From NCBI GenBank assembly GCA_039545355.1, contig BCJJ01000059.1, forward strand, positions 1-55,846: a DNA stretch of 55,846 bases, written 5' to 3'. Positions within the stretch are counted from its first letter, which is position 1, and each line of letters opens with the position of its first letter. Below are positions 10,658-22,490 of this stretch, one piece after another. The notes under the pieces are model-generated. The model ran no database searches. It saw only the letters and a program-made list of their open reading frames with translations, and was not told the origin of the DNA. The stretch is from Trichosporon coremiiforme (taxonomy: Eukaryota; Basidiomycota; Tremellomycetes; Trichosporonales; Trichosporonaceae). The position numbers and the translations under genes were made by a program.

Positions 10658-12846
10658 TTAGCAGATGACACAGCACTTGCCCACCCCCCGGTCCTCCTTC
10701 TCGCGCCGCTTGTACTCTCTCTCCCGCTTCGACTCCCCGACACCTCCGTATCCGGCATCGCGGACCGTCATTGCCGCCCTTGTTGCGGCCTCGAAGACCT
10801 CGAGTACGCCTTCGTTCAACAAGGCCGAGGTTTCGTGGAAGGCTTTGGCGCCGATGCGCTCGGCTACGACGCGGCCCTGGTTGTCAGCGTCAAGCGAACG
10901 GAGGGAGCGAGTCGCTCTTGGGATACGAGCAGCGAGCTGAGAGCGAGCTTTTCTTGTGATGTACAGAACATGTAGTTGTGCAGAGAGAGGATGAGTGAGG
11001 CAAGGTGAGCAGGATAGAAGCTGGCTGTAAAGACAGGGATGTCCCGCAGATTGCCACAAGCCAAGAAACCAGGGTCCCCACGCTGACGAATGTCACATGC
11101 AAACCTCGCTTAGGATGCTTTCGTCGGGCTCACCCGACCCAGGATTCTGGGTCACCTGTTGCAATGCACGCGACCCCCGCCCTGGTCCCTGTCATCGTAC
11201 GTCAAGCGCAGCAACGATGATGACTTGTGTGCTCCGAGACCATCCTCCGAGACTAGACCAGTCCAACGAGTGCTCTGGACTGCATCATGCTGGCCGGGCT
11301 CGATGCCGATGCAGCAATTTCGCGGCGATGCACGGACATGGCTTGCTCCCTAGCCTTCTCATTCAACCCACTCTTCCCTCATCTGCACTTTCCGAGGGTT
11401 CAGACGTCTCGCAAAAGTTTGCGCCGCCCAGCTCGTTTCGCTCGCGCGAGTTCGTACTCACCGTAGCCTCGTCGATGAACTCGTCCCGGTTGAACGTTCC
11501 GTTCGCGATCGCCTTGTCGCGCAAGTCGCGCTTGCACCCAACAAGGATGACGGGTATAGACGACCCGCAGATGTTGCGGACTTCCTCGATCCACTGGAGG
11601 TCAGCTTATAGAGCACTATGCCACAGCTTCTGCGAGCAATGCGGCCGACGAGGTGGACAGACACATGGGATGGACGATGGCGCTGGTAGTCTGAAAGACA
11701 GGCCCAACTGGCCAGCCGTCGATCCCCGCACACTGGCGCCGCATTCCACGGTGGACGCCGCGCAGATCGCCGCCGGTGCCGGCTGATAACTGCTCGCTGC
11801 CAGATGCTGTGCACGCATCGTGCGCATCGTTCCATCCCACGCGGCCAACATGCACACCGTGTTTACTGCACTCGTGTTGTCACTACTCACCTTCTGCGTC
11901 ACGTTGTCAAGCGAGTCGGGCGTGTCGACCGAGTACGCGATGAGGATGATGTGCGCCTTGCTGTACGACAGGGGCCGGAGACGCTCGTACTCTTCCTGGC
12001 CGGCCGTGTCCCAGAGCGCGAGCTGGATCGGCTTGCCGTCGAGCTCAATGTCCGTCACGTAGTTGTCGAACACGGTCGGTTCCTTGGGGAGTCGTCAGCC
12101 CATGCCCTTCTCTTCTCTCATTATGCTGTAATCTGCGTCTCCGATCGGCCGCTGGCCCAACTGGACAGGCCTTCGATCTCCGGATTGAGGCCAGCCCACC
12201 ATTCGTCTTGCACTGTGCCACACATATGCAGACGACCACGCATGGGATACCAGCAGCTCGGTACGCAGTGCACATGAGCCTGGCGAGCCCGTGGGCTCTC
12301 GGCTAGCCGGCAGACACTCGTGCTTGGCTTGAAGCTTAAGTTTGCAGGTGTGAACGGCACCCACTCAACGGACGCAAACTGCGTGGGGGGGCCGGATCCG
12401 AGCCCCGAAGCTGTCGCCAGCCCATGCAGCCCACTATCAACTTGGCAGAGAGAGCGGAACTCACGTATGTTTGCGGGAACTCGCCCACAGCGAACACGTT
12501 CAGCAGCGAGGTCTTGCCTGCCGCTCCGTCGCCGACGATGACGAGCTTTCGTCGGATCTGTTGGTTGGAAGCCGAATCATGATGCGGGGTGGACGGTCCG
12601 CCGGATGTGCAGGAGCGGTGTGAAGTGTGCGCGCGTGAGAGTAGGGTTGAAGCGTCCGCAGCCAGGTGGTCGAGAAGCAAGAGCGCAGCGCAGGCAGCAG
12701 ACACCCAAGAGATGGTCGTTCGGAAGGGAGGAGTGACAAGGAACGGTGCGAGTGCGTTGCGAGGTACGGAGGTACGGTGCGGTGTCAGCGGCGAGATCCT
12801 CCGATGCAGCGCAGGCGAGAGGACTTACGGGACGTGTTCCGGACAT
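10658..12846 (-). CDS. Rho-family small GTPase, most like Rho2
   Basis: Exons 12846-12829, 12557-12465, 12082-11891, 11593-11462 and 10876-10658 encode 217 aa, all joining in phase 0. P-loop GDGAAGKTS, the effector region [10 protein letters not shown]3 [18 protein letters not shown], Rho-insert flanks VGCKRDLR and [10 protein letters not shown] are all present. The C-terminus is a basic stretch followed by CCVIC, a CaaX prenylation box (CVIC), with a second Cys before it that could be palmitoylated, so plasma-membrane anchoring is expected. The [13 protein letters not shown] helix matches the Rho2 group better than Rho1, Rho3 or Rho4, but I would not assign the ortholog firmly. Rho2 proteins act in cell polarity and cell-wall alpha-glucan signalling. 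Introns are 271, 382, 297 and 585 bp, far longer than those of nearby genes. Confidence 0.9.
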
Positions 12847-14110
12847 GGTGGGCTGGAGGCGGTGGTAGGTGGGAGTGGTTCCAGGTGGTGGAGAGAGCTG
12901 GGTGTGCGTGTGCAGAAGTCGAGCAAGTTGTGAGATCAGGCGTTACGGGGTGCTGTGTGGAAAGGGATGAGGGCGTGGGCGGAGCGTTGAAGTGAGGAGC
13001 AAATGTATGATGTGTATTGTATGTAAAGGGGGCAATGAGGGAATGGTCGGGGATGAAGAAGAATGCGAAACGAAGATGTACAGGAGAAGAGAAAGCAGGA
13101 GAGCTGGTGCCGAGGGATGGACGAGTTGTGAAAACAGCAACAGACGTCGACTGCCTTGGCAGAAAGTGCAGGATGCAGGAGTGCAGTGTGAAATGTCTGG
13201 GCTGTGGGTAGGACAGGGTCCGGGTGCGCTCGGCGGACACACAGGTGCGAGCGAGTGAGCGAGTGACCGGAGAGACCGAGAATACAGCGACTTTTGGTCT
13301 GCGTGCGATCGATCGGTCGATCAAAGGGAGCGGGAGATCGGTCGAGGCTATGTCTATGGATTATGGATCTGGTGTCTGCAGAGCTCCGGTGCAGTGAGGA
13401 ATCTGTCTGTGAGTGGTGGCTTGAAGAAGACGAACAGTGAGCGCCGTCTATGTTTTGAGTTGGGCAGCCCGAGTGGTAGGCGGTGCACGACTCATGGTGT
13501 ACGGTGGTGGGTGGGGATGGTGCGGGCGTTGAAACATGGCGTGCCTGGATCCCATGGACGGCCTGCCTGCCTGTCTGCACTATGAGACATTTCTTGCGAG
13601 CCATCTCTCACTGCCCTACGTTACCGCACCAGAATCGCACCCACTTCGATTCGAGACCCTCTGATGGCCTGATGGGTTGGACCCGGACGCAGACGCAATC
13701 AGTCGAAACACTGCATTCCTGGCACTGGATCGAGAGGCGGGGAACCGAAATGGTCTCGGCGGCGAAGATGTCCCACCAAGCCTTGACCTTGGTCGGCGAT
13801 CACCCGCTTGAACCGGCAACCACTCACGCACTCACCTGACCACTCCACCGTGGGAACCCGCTTGCGTCACAGGGACGACACCCCCCCTCGCCCTGGAAAC
13901 CCTCCACTTGCGACTCCCCCTCCACTCCGCTGCCCTCCACTGCCCTCCACTTCCTACCTTCACTCACCTTCCCTCCACTTCGAGCATCCGAACCACCCAT
14001 CTACCTTTTGCTCTAGTGCATCTAGTCCGTCCGATCCACCTCTGTAGACCCTCCGCTCACAATCCACGCGACTGATATCTGTTGACATCACACAACCCCT
14101 CTCTGACACA
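12847..14110. other. Divergent promoter region between Rho GTPase and F-box genes
   Basis: A 1.26-kb gene-free stretch. The strand toward the Rho gene is purine-rich on plus (pyrimidine-rich in its sense), and the 13870-14100 part is C/T-rich before the F-box start, typical of fungal promoters and 5' leaders. Open frames here look like low-complexity shadows. No TATA box or RNA gene is clear. Confidence 0.55.
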
Positions 14111-15208
14111 ATGCGGCGACCACACCCCTCACGAGTACCATCGCACTGTCCACGGGCTAGCTGGTCGACCCTTGCCCCAGAGCTACAGCTCCATGTCCTC
14201 TCCTTCCTACCGTATCCCGAGCTCGTCGCGTTATCCGCCGTATCACACTCGGTTCGCTCCCTAGTCCTGACCCCAGCTCTGCACCGCACCCTCCGTGTCG
14301 AGCTTCCCGTCCGACGACCAGGGCTCCTGCTCCGCATGCTGCCCCACGTTCGCCACCTGACGATAAGGCAGCGGACTCAGTTCTCCTTCCGCTTCCTCCT
14401 GCCCTCGGGGCCATCATCGCCCTCTGGTGACTCGACTGACTCTCGTGATGGGATGCGGGGCGGTGACGAGACGCAGCAAGGCGACATGGAGATCGGACGG
14501 ATATGGGGCGGTCTCGGCCGGACGGGACGGCAGGCTCCCTCAGCATCTCTGGCTACGCATCAGGAGGTCGTGCGATACCTCTCCAAATGTGCCAGTCTCA
14601 AGATCCTCGACATGAGCGGAGTGCGGCTAGCGTGGTCTGGCGTCTGGCCGCTGCTGAAGCCGCCACTGCGCCAGCTGACCGCACGGGGCTGCGGTATCTG
14701 TGCCCCGACCCTTCCCTCGTCGATCGAGGTCTTCGATGCGGCGTTCAACAGCATTGTGTGTCTCGACACACTTGGTGGTGAGAAACTGCGTCGCGTCGAT
14801 CTCGCATGGAACAACTGCCTTACATTCGAAGACCTCGCCACGATCTCCTCTCCCGAGCTCGAGTGGGTCAATCTCCGCGGAATAGACGCTATCACTCGCG
14901 AGGATGTGCGCCGACTAGAGCGGCGATGGAACGGGCTGAAGGATACGGATATTGAGCTCGATGCGGGATGGGGATGGGGCAGGGAGGTGACGCCGCCGCC
15001 GGGGTTAATGTCGCCGCCGCACACACCCGATAGCTCCATGGACAGCGAGCCCAAGACGCCCCCGCCGCGACAGTGGATGCCGCCGACGCCGCAGAGTCCC
15101 CAGTCCCCCGTGAAGATAATGCACACGGCGCTGCTGGAGAGCGACGACGAGCAAGGATACCGCCAGTTCATCCATCAGGTGACGAGCGGCTCAGTTGTGG
15201 CACGGTAG
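14111..15208 (+). CDS. F-box protein with leucine-rich segments
   Basis: An intronless frame of 365 aa starting at ATACACAATG-like context (ATG 14111). Residues about 18-58 fit an F-box: LAPELQLHVLSFLPYPELVALSAVSHSVRSL is helical with the expected Leu/Pro/Val spacing. Residues about 145-280 hold irregular Leu-rich strands (SLKILDMSGV, LRQLTARGCG, KLRRVDLAWNN, ELEWVNLRGID) spaced 20-25 residues apart, like an LRR substrate-binding domain. The last 80 residues are Pro-rich and disordered with TPPP/SPP motifs that could be phosphorylated. F-box/LRR proteins are substrate receptors of SCF ubiquitin ligases through Skp1; the substrate cannot be guessed. The gene converges on DEF1 across the repeat tract. 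Confidence 0.75.
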   Translation: MRRPHPSRVPSHCPRASWSTLAPELQLHVLSFLPYPELVALSAVSHSVRSLVLTPALHRTLRVELPVRRPGLLLRMLPHVRHLTIRQRTQFSFRFLLPSGPSSPSGDSTDSRDGMRGGDETQQGDMEIGRIWGGLGRTGRQAPSASLATHQEVVRYLSKCASLKILDMSGVRLAWSGVWPLLKPPLRQLTARGCGICAPTLPSSIEVFDAAFNSIVCLDTLGGEKLRRVDLAWNNCLTFEDLATISSPELEWVNLRGIDAITREDVRRLERRWNGLKDTDIELDAGWGWGREVTPPPGLMSPPHTPDSSMDSEPKTPPPRQWMPPTPQSPQSPVKIMHTALLESDDEQGYRQFIHQVTSGSVVAR

Positions 15209-15409
15209 TTCTCTGAAACAGTTGTAACGATGTTTGTAACGGACCATTGTCATGGATATTGCATACTTGCCGCACCCATTTGTGCCTGCTACAGGCTCGG
15301 TGATGTGGGACACAATTGATTGTACAATGGCACACCCCGTCTGCTTTGGTTTTGACTTAGGTTTGGCGACTGACTTTCATATCGGGCAGTTGTTCTTCTT
15401 TCGAGGCAA

Positions 15410-17412
15410 TCGTGAGAGGTTGAAAGCAGCAAGGGCCTCCTCCAACCCCGATTCCAACGAAGGTCCAGGCTTGGACGAAACTCCCGTGCGTGTGTGTGTG
15501 TGTGTGTTGCTTGGACCACGCACTCTCGTGAACAACAGAGGTGTGTGTCCACAGGAAGAGCCACCGTGGGAGATAGCGAAACTAGCAAAAGCTCGTCTCC
15601 GAGCCCGATTCGAGGTTTTCGAGTGGCAAAAGACATCTTCTGTGCAGTGCTCACAGCTCCAGGGTTTGGGAGCGAAGTTGACGGGCCAGAAAATTATGGC
15701 GTGATGACGCCAAACCGTTGTGTGCTTTGTGGCGAAATGGGAGGAAGTGGCCGTGGGAGAGGATGAAACTAGCGAGGCTTGTCTCTGACTCCTTTCTTCA
15801 ATGAGGACCGCGTTGGAACGGTCTCCTTCCAGTGTCACTCCCGCCGAGTACCTAGCTGCATGCTCGCTTTGGGATGTTGTTGAGCTTGAGAAGGTGAAAC
15901 GAGAGAGAAGAGCAAGTGACACCCGTGGGAAACGTTGAAACTAGGAAAGCCTTCCTCCCACCTCGATTCGAGGTTTTGGGTGGCAAATCGAGCTCGACGA
16001 GTACGTACTCATGCTTCGCACTCTGTCAGAATGCCGTGGTTTGTCTGTGTGGACGTGTGTATGAAGATGGAGTCGTGTAATGTACTGTGGCACTTGTGAT
16101 GGAACGCCGTGGGAGACATTGAAACTAGCGAAGGCTGTCTCTGACCCCGACCATCGTTCAGACCGTAGAAACCAAACTTTGGTACGAAGCATGCGAAGAC
16201 GGTCAGGTCTCACTGAAGCGGCTGCCTGTGCTTGTGGCATTCCTCATGACACATCACAACACGCAGTACATCGATATCCAGCGGGCTTTGTCTGAAAGCT
16301 CAGCATGTCCAATTCTTCAGTTTCAACTCGGGGTCAAATACGGACATTCAGGCCACTACTTGCCTGTTCACAGATATCTGGATCGCTTGCAGTTCTTTGG
16401 CTATGTTATAGCTGAGCCTGAGGAGCCATGGGAAACAGTGAACCTAGCGGTGTCCTCAGACCCCATTCTTATTGGGGCGTCGCCCTCGATATGTCTTCAT
16501 GTAGCCATGCTAACTCCGCGGTGTGTGTGTCATGTGCCCAGGTATTGATCTGCATTGCAGCTGTTTACCTACGTGGATGACGATTTTCGTCGGCTGCGAG
16601 ACGTTCTGCAGTTGGAGGAACGGTCCCCGACACTGTATCGTTGTGGCAAGTGCCACACCTACCTTTCGGGCCAATAACCCGCTGCCTCTTGATGCCATCC
16701 CTGGACGGGCTGCATCACGTACAGCAAGGATACTGTACATTGGTACAGGTTTTACGCAGACATGGTTCCCTGTGCTATGATCATGGCAACAACAGCGGTA
16801 TCGGACTTGGAGACATCCCAACCTCGACAAGCACTCGAGGAAGTGTGGGCATGAAACTGCTAACATACAGACGCCTGCTGCCCTGGTCAACCGTGGGAAC
16901 CATTGAGACAAGCACAGCCTGTCTCCGATCTCGATTTCTTTCCAGAAAACTTGGACGTAAACTTGTCTAAAACTTACGGGTCCGTTGCGCACTACTTTGC
17001 GCCCTTGCGCCCTTGTTTCACACTGGGAGATGTGGGGAGACATTTCTACACTAGTGAATGCTTTCTCCAGGCTCGAAGCGAGGTGGACGCAGCAGATTGT
17101 GTGCATTGGTATGTTCGTGAAAGTCGCACTTGTGTACCTGTGTGGCCGCCATGTTTGGGGTCCTCAGGATTTGTGGTGTGTGAATGACACAGACACATTT
17201 GGGAATACCCGTGGGAGACATTGAAACTAGCGAGCGCTCTCTCCAACCTCGAGCACTGTAACTTCAACCCAAGGTCCGTCGTGCACGCGTGGGAGAGGTT
17301 GAAACTAGCGAAGCTTGTCTCCAAACCCCTCCTCGACTGAAGGGCCGACCTGGCGGGGACGACGGGCAGGCGTGGGAGAGGTCGATTCTGGCGGTCGTCG
17401 CCTCCAACCGCT
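15410..17412 (+). repeat. Family of ~45-bp stem-loop repeats, about ten diverged copies on one strand
   Basis: Copies start at about 15410, 15565, 15751, 15924, 16107, 16426, 16891, 17209, 17287 and 17370, all in the same orientation. The shared pattern is CCGTGGGAGA, two or three variable bases, TTGAAACTAGCGAAGC, then YTGTCTCCGACC and often CGATTCGAGG. In several copies GTGGGAGAC near the start is complementary to GTCTCCGAC near the end, giving a stem of eight or nine pairs around a loop with TGAAACTAGC. In the 15924 copy the arm shifts to GTGGGA with TCCCAC. The copies at 15565 and 15924 also share GATTCGAGGTTTT and TGGCAAA downstream. Spacing is irregular, about 80 to 465 bp, and near 155-186 bp for the first five. 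The copies at 15410, 16426, 16891 and 17370 are degenerate. Confidence 0.8.
15487..15507. repeat. GT dinucleotide microsatellite
   Basis: An alternating GT run of about 20 bases within the gene-free repeat tract. Confidence 0.85.
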
Positions 17413-17932
17413 GGTCGGGTTTCGGGCCCCTCGTGACCGTTGCCAGCCCCCTGTCGACCCCGGCGATCAGCTTAGCTCGCTGCTTGCCACGATGCCAGTT
17501 CAGTCAGTGGCAGTAGTTAGTCCGTTGCAATGCACAAAAAACCACCCAACATCGACTGGTGCATCTCGGCACGACAAGCCTACACATGACAAGGTCGGAT
17601 GCGGACGGGAAGTTATGCTGTGGCCGTGGCCAGGAGCGGTCGATGGCGGGCCAGGTGGCTGCTAGTTGAGTTGAGTTTGCGGGGACGGTTAATTTGCTTT
17701 GCTTTGATGTTAAAGGAGAAAAAGAGAATAGAAGAAGAGAAAAGAGTTGCAGATTGGTGTGGTTGTGTTGCGAGGTGAATTTGACTTGGCTGGAGACACA
17801 TAACGGAGGGAAGGAAATAACGTGCAGATCGACGGGCTGATTAGATTGCTTGCATATGCGGTCGCGTATCATATCGCGCTCTGCTCCACATACGCGCGCG
17901 CTGGCCTGCGGTGGGCCGCCGCCGCGCGCTTC

Positions 17933-20900
17933 TTACTGCTGCCAGCCAGAGTAGCCGCCGTTCCTCGAACCAGAGTAGTGCTGCTGACCGTAGGGCGACC
18001 AGTCGTGGTTCTGGTATCCGCCGTAGGGGTACGACGCGAACGCCTGCTGCTGAGGCTGGTTGGGCTGGTTGCGGGCGCCAGCAGACGCGCCGCCGGGAGC
18101 AGCAGTGTTCGAGGCACCGGACTGGTTCTTGTTGAAACCGTCATCGGGCGTACCGGCCTGGGGGCGGTTGGGCTGCGCCGAGCCGGTCGATCCGGAGCCG
18201 CCGAGGAAGTTGTGCAGACCCTGCTGGCCCGGGTACGAAGCGCCGATGGGCTGGGGAGTCTGCTGGCCCTGGGAGGCGCCGGCACCCTGAGGAGCGCCGC
18301 CCGTCTTGTTGTCGCCGAAGCGGCCGCCGAGGCCGTAGGGCTGGTCATCGAAGCCAGACGACGAGGGGTAGCCCTGGGGTCCACCGTAGGGCGAGTGGTG
18401 AGCAGCCGGAGGAGTAGGCTTGTTCGGGATCGGGGCAGGAGGCGCCTGGGGAGCGGGCTGGCCGTAGAGGTTGCGGCCGGCCATGGGGTAGTACTGCTGG
18501 AAGCCGGGGGTGGGGGCCTGGCCGTCTGGGTTGTTAGGTTTCTCTCTGGGAGCAATGCAGCTAGACTTACACTGGTAGTAGGGGTTGTAGGGACCAGACT
18601 GGTAGTAGCCCATGTTGCCGAGGTGGCTGGTGTAGTAGCCGCCGTGCTGCTGGTGCTGGGGCTGAGCAGGGGCCGAGGTGTGCGAAGGAGCCGGGGCAGC
18701 CTTGTTGTCCTCGGTGGGAGGGCGGGGGTAGCCGGTGTTCGAGTACGAGTCGAAGCCGCGGTGGCCGTACTCGTTCTGCTGGCCGTGCTGCTGGCCGAAG
18801 AGCTGCTGCTGTCCGCCGAATCCGCCGAACTGTCCCTGGTCGTACGAGTGCTGCTGCTGGGGCTGCTGAGGCTGGCTCTGCTGCTGCTGAGCAGGGGGCT
18901 GCTGGGACTGCGAGTCGGAAGAGGCGGGCGTCTGCTGCTGGCTCTGCTGCTGCTGGTTCTGCTGGTTCTGCTGACCCTGCTGCGAGCCGATCTGGTTGTA
19001 GTAGTCCTGCTGCTGGCGGTAGCCACCGAACTGCGAGTGCTGGGGCTGCTGAGGCTGCTGCTGCTGCTGAGGAGTGCTGGCCTCGTGACCAGAGTGCTGA
19101 GGCTGCTGCTGTTGCTGCTGGCCGTAGGACTGGTAAGCGGACATCTGCTGCTGCAGAGTGTGCGAGGGAGGGAATCCAGCAGGGTGCTGGGGCTGCTGCG
19201 CCTGCTGAGGCTGCTGGGGCTGCTGCTGCTGCTGCTGCGGCCAGGCGGAGGCGCCAGGAGCCTGGGCGACAGGGGCGGCAGGGGCGGAAGGCTGAGAGGG
19301 AGCGGGGGCGGAGGTGTTGGAGGGGGCGGTGGAAGAGGCGGCGTGGGCGGGACGGGCGTTGTCGGCCTGGGCAGCGGGCTCGGAAGGCTCCTGGACGGGG
19401 GCCTCGACACCGTCACCGTTCAGTCCACCGAAGCTCAGGCTACCGAACTGAACCTCAACGGCAGAAACACCGCTGGCAGCGGCAGGAAGAACGACAGCCT
19501 GACCGTCGGCATTCTTATACCGCTGAGCAGATCGTGAGTTGGTGCGGGGCTGCTGCTGGCCGACAGCCTTGGAGGCAATAGGGTTGAATCCGGGAGGGCC
19601 GGTGTAGGTCGTGACGGGCTCGGGAGCGGCGGCGGCAGGGGCAGCCTGCTGAGCGGGGGCAGGGGCGGAAGCGGATCCGACGATGGCGGGGTCGGAAGCC
19701 CACTGGGGCTCCTCGGCCTTCTCGGAAGCGGCAGGGCCGTTAGACTTGGCGGCTTCGTCCTCGGTGGGCGCGTCGACAGCGGCAGTCGTAGCGGCCGACT
19801 GCTCAGTTGAGGGCTCGGGGGCGTCGGTAGCGGGCTCCTCTGGCTTCTCCTCCTCGGACTTCTGCTCCTCCTCGACGGGAGCCTCCTTCTCTTCCTTGGG
19901 CTCCTCCTCCTTCGGCTCCTCGGGCTTAGGCTCGGCCTTCGGCGCGGGGGGAGGGGTGGGCTTAGGCTTCTCAATGGGCCTGAGGTCAGTTTGTGCTCTC
20001 TTTTTCCAAACGTACTTGGCAATCTGGGCCCAGGTCTTCTTAGCGGGAACAGCAGGAGCGGCAGGGGCGGGCTCCTTAACCTCCTTAGCGGGGGCAGGGG
20101 GAGCGGACTTGGCCGCGGGTGCCGGCTTCTCGGTAGGAGCAGCCTTCTTCTGCTGCTGGTGCTTGGGGGCTCCAGCTCCCCAGGCTCCCGTAGCGGTCGG
20201 GGCCGGCTTCACAGGGGCAGGGGTGTCCTCGGTGACTCCCCAGCCTCCATCGTCCTCGTCGTCCTCGTGCTGAGAAGCCTTCTCCGACTGCTCAACCTGG
20301 TTGTTCCAGCCCTCAACAGTGGTCTCGGTCGTCGTGGGCCAACCATCAGAAGGTCCACCGTCAGTCTTCTTAGCACCGCCGTTCACACCGGTAAATCCAC
20401 CGCGGGCTCCGCCCCTAGCTCCGGCGCGTCCAACACGAGCTCCACGAACAGCCGCTGGATGTCAGCCACATCCCGTGCGCAGGCGAGACAACTTACCCAT
20501 GCCTCGGGGCACTCCACCGCGTCCACCGCGACCACCGCCGCGTCCACCGCGGGTTCCGCTAGCAAAGTCGACGTTCTCCCAACCTGATCCACCGTCATGT
20601 CTGTGAGACTTGTGGGACTGGGCCGACTTCGCGGGCTTCTTCTTGGTAGCTTCGGTAAATTGAGACGCACGGCCTGCAGATGAATAGACAGCAATGTCGA
20701 GTTACAGGGAGTCGCCAGAAGGACAAGTGTGTGCAGTGACGTGACGTATTCGGGAAAAGCAGAAGTGCGAAGGAACGTCGACGCGAAGGGAGAGTGTGTC
20801 AGCACAGGACGACGAGCGATGCGATGATTATTTGAAACAATGTCGGGCGACGTACCTTCGGAGATGGCAAGAACAGCCTCTTCGATGTTTCCCTTTGAGT

Positions 20901-21006
20901 CCTGGAGCGTGAAGAGAAGGTCCTCTTCGTCCCAGGACGGGAAAATGCCTTGCAGCTGCTTGAGCTGGGACGAGTACTTTTTAGAGAGATCGCCGAGGGA
21001 AGCCAT
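17933..21006 (-). CDS. DEF1: RNA polymerase II degradation factor Def1-like protein (CUE domain, Gln-rich)
   Basis: Exons 21006-20856, 20673-20497, 20454-20016, 19979-18571 and 18525-17933 encode 922 aa. The N-terminus is a CUE-type ubiquitin-binding helix bundle (about 10-50: LQGIFPSWDEEDLLFTLQDS). A basic RGG-rich segment follows (about 85-130), then acidic and Pro/Ala/Glu-rich stretches, the motif KTWAQIAKP, and a long Gln/Tyr/Gly/Pro-rich prion-like C-terminal half. This order matches fungal Def1, which promotes ubiquitin-dependent removal of stalled Rpb1 after DNA damage; the family match is by architecture, since little but the CUE domain is conserved. Introns are 182, 42, 36 and 45 bp. 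The last two are multiples of three with no in-frame stop, so they can also be read through. CAG runs make the DNA repetitive near 18850-19240. Confidence 0.82.
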
Positions 21007-22490
21007 GGCGAATCGAGTACCCGGTTCGGGGGAGGTGGGAAGGGGAGGGGAGGGAGAGGGGGGGTGTTGACGTCTTGTGACGGGGTGAGGGGTGGGATGG
21101 AATGGGGTGATGGAGTTTGCCTTGTGGAACCTCTTCGATCGGAAGGATGGATTGGTCGGCTAGACTCGGTTTGACGTGGCGAGTGTCAGACCGGGAGTCG
21201 GTTGTACCAAAGGGGATGCTCGGTTGAGGAGGGGTAAGGTAGAGATAGATGGAGGAAAGAAAGGAGACGATGTTGAGAGAGAGCAAAGCAAAGGGAAGCA
21301 GGCAGGCAGGCAAGCGAGTGTCCGAGGATCGAGTTGAATGCGCATTACAGAGGGGGTGAGGCGTTCTAATGCATTGAATATTGCTTCCGCTAGTGTGCGC
21401 GCAGCAGCCAAGTAGAGTCAGGCAATCCAGGTCAGCCAGGCAGCGCGCCGCATTACGAGCCATCTGCCAGCATCGCCCAGCACTCGCGAGCCCAGCCCAG
21501 GCAAGACAGGGTTGCAGCGGTACAGGCGCGCGACGGACCAGTCAGGCATGCGAGGCGCTCCTCACCGCGTCCCCCGATGCCCCAGCCAGGACAGCCAAGC
21601 CCTTCATCTGCGTCAATCTGCATTCTTGCAGGGCAATCAACGAAATCGCCGTACAGCCCCCCCGCCAGTGTGGCACTTGCCACGTGGTCCTGACTTCATC
21701 ACCCATTCACCCACCCACTCGCTCATGCACACTCAGCCCATGACCTCGTCTTCTTCCCTCTACTGCAGCTGGTGGGCATTCCATGACCAACAGACGAAGA
21801 ATACAGTCATTCACACTGTGCAAGTTCTTGCCGTCAACTTCTAGGTTTGCGAGAGCATCAAGAGTCTCTCGTGATTTAAACTCACTAGTGGCAGTGCCCT
21901 GGCAGACTAACTTTCGCTGGCCATCGATCGGCACTCTGTGGTGCTGGATTTGCTCCCTCAGTAGTCTACGGTCCACTATTTACTCGAGCTCCCGAGATAA
22001 CCGGAACGCTGCATACCTCACCCGACGTCGCTGTCTCACACCGCAGACAAGGTCACGTCTTCTCCAATGTCAGATCGATCTACATTACGTAATTGTAGAC
22101 GTAGCGTGGGAGTCGCGTGCTAGATACTCAGGCACAACCAGGCACGGGTAGCCGTACCATGGAGGACGGACTGTGACTGGGCCGTAGCAAAATTTCTAGT
22201 ACCGGACGTCACGCGCACGCATAATTTCCACACGGCGAAGGTCTTCAACGGCCAGTGTTGCTACAACCACACCTCTTGCTCACGAGGCCAAGAAACAACA
22301 CCACAAGAGCTCTCAACCTCTTAGCCTTACCACACCTAAAAGCTCGAACCCGACGTCGACACACCGACCACCCCGGAGAGCACACACCCTACCAGATACA
22401 GACGACAAGCTCTCGACACCTGTATCCATAGATCATCAACAACTTCGCCACCCTTCCTTCACACCCACCCACCTGTAACATCTCACCAAC
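21007..22490. other. Divergent promoter region between DEF1 and NOG1
   Basis: A 1.48-kb stretch without coding content. It contains a CAGG/CAAG tetranucleotide run near 21300-21315 and a C/A-rich leader before NOG1 (about 22260-22490). No RNA gene is evident. Confidence 0.55.

Larger units (their letters stand above)
15209..17932. other. Gene-free repeat tract between convergent F-box and DEF1 genes
   Basis: This 2.7-kb tract has lower GC than the genes around it and no credible coding frame. It contains the stem-loop repeat family described separately, a GT dinucleotide run at about 15487-15507, and the DEF1 3' flank (about 17660-17932). The minus-strand frames in it repeatedly spell FASFN[VL]SHG, but this only reflects translation of the DNA repeat. 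Confidence 0.65.

Noticed and set aside
15377..17324. Minus-strand frames repeating FASFN[VL]SHG as a possible repeat protein
   Set aside because: The similarity comes from translating the DNA repeat; the copies sit in different frames and short frames, with variable non-coding spacers and no credible splicing that joins them.
17822..19537. 571-codon plus-strand frame opposite DEF1
   Set aside because: Low-complexity Leu/Arg/Gly/Val shadow of the Gln-rich Def1 repeats; no family match.
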